A stretch of 47,290 bases of DNA. It comes from Puniceicoccales bacterium Verruco_01. Lineage in GTDB: Bacteria > Verrucomicrobiota > Verrucomicrobiia > Opitutales > Oceanipulchritudinaceae. The stretch covers positions 75,549 to 122,838 of the forward strand of contig LVBV01000009.1 in NCBI GenBank assembly GCA_001604565.1. The letters are read 5' to 3'. Numbering within the stretch: the stretch's first letter is position 1; each line of letters starts with the position of its first letter. The notes under the pieces are model-generated. The model searched no databases, was not told the origin of the DNA, and worked only from the letters and a program-made list of their open reading frames with translations. Both the position numbers and the translations under genes were made by a program. Below, piece by piece: positions 45,134-47,290 of this stretch.

Positions 45134-46225
45134 ATGGGCAGCGTTTTCGGGACACTCTTCCGCGTATCGACCTGGGGTGAGAGCCACGGAGTATCCGTCG
45201 GCGGTGTGGTGGACGGCTGTCCGCCGCGCATTCCGCTCACCCGCGAGGAAATCCAGAAGGAGCTGGACCGCCGCCGTCCCGGTCAGAGCGACATCGTCAC
45301 GCCCCGCAACGAGGCGGACGAGGTGGAGATCCTCTCTGGCATCTACAACGGCCTGACGCTCGGCACCCCCATCGCCTTCGAGGTCCGGAACAAGGACCAG
45401 CGGGGCGGCGCCTACGACAACCAGAAGGACGTCTTCCGCCCCTCGCACGCGGACTTCACCTACCAGTCCAAATTCGGCATCCGTGCGGTGGAGGGTGGGG
45501 GGAGGGCCAGCGCGAGAGAGACCCTCGCCCGCGTAGCCGCCGGTGCCATCGCCCGCAAGATGCTGCAAATGGCCGCGAACGTCCGCATCGTCGCTTACGT
45601 AGAGAGGGTGCAGGACATCGCCATGCCGGAGCTGGACGAGGCACCGCTGGAGGCCGATGTGGAGGCCACGGCGGTGCGCTGCCCCCATCCGGATAGCGCC
45701 GCGCGCATGATCGAACGCATCAAGGCCGTGCGCGCCGAGGGCGACAGCGTGGGCGGCGTCATCCGCTGCCACCTGCAAAACGTCCCCGCGGGCCTGGGCG
45801 AGCCTGTCTTCGACCGTCTGGAGGCGGACCTTGCCAAGGCCATGCTTTCCATTCCCGCAACCAAGGGTTTTGAATTCGGCAGCGGCTTTGCGGGCACGCT
45901 CCTCAAGGGGAGTGAGCACAACGACATCTATATAAGCAAAGAGGGCCGGATCGGCACGGTCACAAACCGCTCCGGCGGCATTCAGGGCGGGATCAGCGAC
46001 GGTGAGGAGATTTCCTTCCGCGTTGCCTTCAAGCCCACGGCCACGATCCTGCGCCGCCAGGAGACCGTGGACAGGGAGGGAAAGCCCGCGGAAATCCTCG
46101 CAAAGGGCCGCCACGACCCCTGCGTTCTGCCCCGCGCCGTCCCGATTGTCGAGGCAATGGCCGCGCTTGTTCTTGCGGATCATGCTCTTAGGAACGCAGC
46201 GCAGAACACTTTTCTGCGCCTGTAG
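45134..46225 (+). CDS. aroC: chorismate synthase
   Basis: A 363-residue chorismate synthase: FMN-dependent conversion of EPSP to chorismate, the last step of the shikimate pathway feeding Trp, Phe, Tyr and folate. Signatures are [20 protein letters not shown] at the N-terminus, [34 protein letters not shown], and [20 protein letters not shown] with KPTATI after it. The C-terminus [20 protein letters not shown] is complete. It is a single-gene unit with its own promoter and a hairpin 45 bases after its stop. Confidence 0.96.
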   Translation: MGSVFGTLFRVSTWGESHGVSVGGVVDGCPPRIPLTREEIQKELDRRRPGQSDIVTPRNEADEVEILSGIYNGLTLGTPIAFEVRNKDQRGGAYDNQKDVFRPSHADFTYQSKFGIRAVEGGGRASARETLARVAAGAIARKMLQMAANVRIVAYVERVQDIAMPELDEAPLEADVEATAVRCPHPDSAARMIERIKAVRAEGDSVGGVIRCHLQNVPAGLGEPVFDRLEADLAKAMLSIPATKGFEFGSGFAGTLLKGSEHNDIYISKEGRIGTVTNRSGGIQGGISDGEEISFRVAFKPTATILRRQETVDREGKPAEILAKGRHDPCVLPRAVPIVEAMAALVLADHALRNAAQNTFLRL

Positions 46226-46269
46226 AGGGGTGTTGCGCACTGGAAGCTGGCGGAGACATTCAAGATGAA

Positions 46270-46290
46270 AAGGCCGGGAAAACCGGCCTT
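46270..46290 (+). terminator. hairpin after aroC
   Basis: AAGGCCGG (46270-46277) and CCGGCCTT (46283-46290) form a perfect 8-base stem with a GAAAA loop, followed by ATTCG. The T-run is short, so termination efficiency is uncertain. Confidence 0.55.
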
Positions 46291-46525
46291 ATTCGTCGGT
46301 GCCTTCCTCAACCAATGCCGCCGAAAGGCCTTCCGGCGAAGTGATTTTCACGATTGTGAATAACATTCTGAAGCCGTAAAACGTTGCAGAATCGTAACTA
46401 ATGAAATGGATGAGGAAATTTTTGGAAAAGTGCTTGCCCGAAAGTTTCCGAGTGATTGTATGGGCGACTTTCCCGCTTGCCGGGTGTTCTCTGAAAGAAG
46501 TTCCGAAGGCTTCAAACCTTCCGAA

Positions 46526-46572
46526 AAGAAATTAAAAAAAGATGTTGACGAGATTCGGAAAATCCTGATGAT
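46526..46572 (+). promoter_or_regulatory. promoter-like element with A-rich upstream tract
   Basis: The A-rich stretch 46526-46541 resembles an UP element. TTGACG (46545-46550) and GATGAT (46567-46572) are 16 bases apart, matching at 5/6 and 4/6. Confidence 0.4.
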
Positions 46573-46752
46573 CAACGACATAGAAAGCAACGAGCGAAAC
46601 GCTCACCCGGGTTTGACCCGAGGGTGTTTCAAAAGTAGCTTTCACTGTTCTTTCGGAGTTTTTCTCTCCCTTCCGGTTCACCGGAAGAAAGTTGAAAAAA
46701 GTGCTTGAAACTTCCCTCAAGAGTGATTCACTCAGGGCTCTTTCACAAAACA

Positions 46753-46778
46753 CGCCGAAAGGCGAAGTTCTTTAACAG
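46753..46778 (+). promoter_or_regulatory. hairpin plus boxA-like site 1
   Basis: CGCC-GAAA-GGCG (46753-46764, a stable GAAA tetraloop) is followed by GTTCTTTAACAG (46767-46778). The latter closely resembles the rRNA antitermination boxA (TGCTCTTTAACA). Confidence 0.55.
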
Positions 46779-46786
46779 ATTTGACA

Positions 46787-46999
46787 GGTGCCACCACGAT
46801 GCGGTCTTAAGACCGCGGGCGGGAGCAAGGCCCTTCCCGGCGGAAGGTGCGGATTCGGCAATGCCGGTCGCACTCGCTTCCATCGCAAAGAGCCTTGTTC
46901 CGGAAGTTCCAATTCTGAGGAGTTGGACGATATTCCGGCCCATGAACCTGTGGTTCTATTGTGGCAAGGCGCTTGGCCGGTCCTTTTGCGACTGGCGCC
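46787..46999 (+). ncRNA. candidate structured RNA of unknown type
   Basis: A GC-rich island inside an AT-rich region, starting right after boxA-like site 1. Its ends can pair (GGTGCCA 46787-46793 with TGGCGCC 46993-46999, one G-U). Inside are a perfect 16-base palindrome (GCGGTCTTAAGACCGC, 46801-46816), a long-range pairing of GGAGCAAGGC with GCCTTGTTCC, a CCGGAA...TTCCGG hairpin enclosing TCCAA...TTGGA, and GCCGGTC/GACTGGC near the end, which competes with the end pairing. It is not a tRNA and shows no rRNA sequence that I recognise. It may be a free RNA or a processed part of the rRNA leader. Confidence 0.35.
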
Positions 47000-47021
47000 G
47001 AAACCTTGATTCATCAAGAGT

Positions 47022-47075
47022 TTCCAAAAATATTTTGGAAAAACTCTTGACGAGCGAAAGGGTTTCCGGCACGAT
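47022..47075 (+). promoter_or_regulatory. second promoter-like element
   Basis: An A/T-rich tract containing the palindrome CCAAAAATATTTTGG precedes TTGACG (47047-47052). CACGAT (47070-47075) follows after 17 bases. The -35 is good, the -10 weak. Confidence 0.35.
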
Positions 47076-47086
47076 CGAAACTTTCC

Positions 47087-47138
47087 GCTTCATAAAGCTT
47101 CGCGCTTTGTGAAGCATCAACGGAACGTTCTTTGAAAG
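47087..47138 (+). promoter_or_regulatory. hairpin plus boxA-like site 2
   Basis: A 29-base hairpin (47087-47115; arms GCTTCA and AAAGC pairing with GCTTT and TGAAGC, loop TTCGC) is followed by GTTCTTTGAAAG (47127-47138), a common boxA variant. Confidence 0.5.
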
Positions 47139-47149
47139 TTATTTTGTGC

Positions 47150-47184
47150 GATTGGCGAGTGGTCGCCGATCAATTCTTTAAATA
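47150..47184 (+). promoter_or_regulatory. hairpin plus boxA-like site 3
   Basis: GATTGGCGA (47150-47158) pairs with TCGCCGATC (47163-47171, one G-U) around GTGG, followed directly by ATTCTTTAAATA (47173-47184). Confidence 0.4.
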
Positions 47185-47290
47185 ACAAGAACACCTATCC
47201 GATGGTATACCTCACGGTTGCCGCGGAATAGTGTTCGATACAGTAGTCCAACGTTAAAACACTTAACGAACAGGATCCTCTGTAAAGATC

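Larger units (their letters stand above)
46291..47290 (+). promoter_or_regulatory. gene-free leader region, probably upstream of an rRNA operon
   Basis: One kilobase to the window edge without a credible protein gene: the open frames here have no family pattern and sit over hairpins. Most of it is markedly AT-rich. It contains A-rich tracts followed by TTGACG (46545, 47047), many small hairpins (for example GAGCG-AAA-CGCTC at 46592-46604 and TTCCGG-TTCA-CCGGAA near 46670-46685), and three boxA-like TTCTTTRA sequences each just after a hairpin. This layout (promoters, boxB, boxA) is that of rRNA leaders with antitermination. No rRNA sequence itself is inside the window, so this is inferred. 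Confidence 0.55.

Noticed and set aside
46406-46708. 100-codon frame in the terminal leader region
   Set aside because: It has no ribosome site, no family pattern, and lies across promoter-like and hairpin elements.
46705-46733. A third promoter, TTGAAA with a -10 near 46728
   Set aside because: No acceptable -10 hexamer at 16-18 bases.
46705-47112. 135-codon frame over the structured island
   Set aside because: Starts inside AT-rich leader sequence and crosses the palindromes; better explained as structured RNA or leader.

Overview
The window is 47.3 kb of GC-rich bacterial chromosome with ordinary gene density. It is mostly housekeeping genes, with no prophage, insertion sequence or CRISPR array. 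The gene content suggests a Gram-negative anaerobe or facultative anaerobe of the Verrucomicrobiota, possibly the Opitutae. Pointers are an outer-membrane porin, several lipoproteins, an oxygen-sensitive class III ribonucleotide reductase, a DUF1015 protein, a secreted protein ending in a Trp/Tyr-rich domain, a GH5 hydrolase with a BACON domain, and chemotaxis genes. The assignment is inferred from gene content only.

Layout. 1-5.4 kb: end of a CheW-like gene, a secreted GH5 hydrolase, a decayed metallophosphoesterase, an NtrB-like sensor kinase, TrpB2-type tryptophan synthase beta and a YgjV-like membrane protein. 5.5-12 kb: metX-metW, an unknown protein, a CPA2 antiporter with RCK_C domains and enolase. 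12-20.5 kb: a secreted repeat protein, a PfkB sugar kinase, a CDF metal exporter, recF-ruvC, a CorA-like transporter, a higBA toxin-antitoxin locus beside a relic antitoxin, and a soluble chemoreceptor with its sensor domain at the C-terminus. 20.5-30.3 kb: a second antiporter, DUF1015 plus flavin reductase, tRNA-Ile2(CAU), nrdD behind two NrdR boxes, a small lipoprotein, a CE2 esterase and rpoN. 30.3-36.3 kb: a triple-palindrome repeat, ndk, a stand-alone 5'-3' exonuclease, a membrane chemoreceptor, ybaB-recR-nudix and a Fur-family protein lacking its metal ligands.

36.8-43 kb is a sulfate-acquisition unit on the minus strand: Rrf2 regulator, outer-membrane porin, sulfate-binding lipoprotein, cysT, cysW, cysA. 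A promoter with an overlapping dyad lies in front of the regulator. 43-46.2 kb holds the nitrogen module amtB-glnK, behind a candidate sigma-54 promoter, then aroC. The sigma-54 gene and an NtrB-like kinase are in the same window, so nitrogen control by sigma-54 is plausible.

The last kilobase (46.3-47.3 kb) has no convincing protein gene. It is AT-rich, full of hairpins, and carries three hairpin-plus-boxA-like modules, promoter-like elements and a GC-rich structured island. It looks like the leader of an rRNA operon starting just beyond the window, possibly with an extra structured RNA.

Several genes (trpB2, aroC, recF) have a plausible promoter whose -10 box ends 7-8 bases before the start codon and no Shine-Dalgarno sequence, so leaderless transcription is predicted. 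No wholly new multi-gene system is evident. The best leads are the terminal leader/RNA region, the soluble C-terminal-Cache receptor, the porin-containing sulfate operon, the ligand-less Fur protein and the higBA operator lying over the toxin start.
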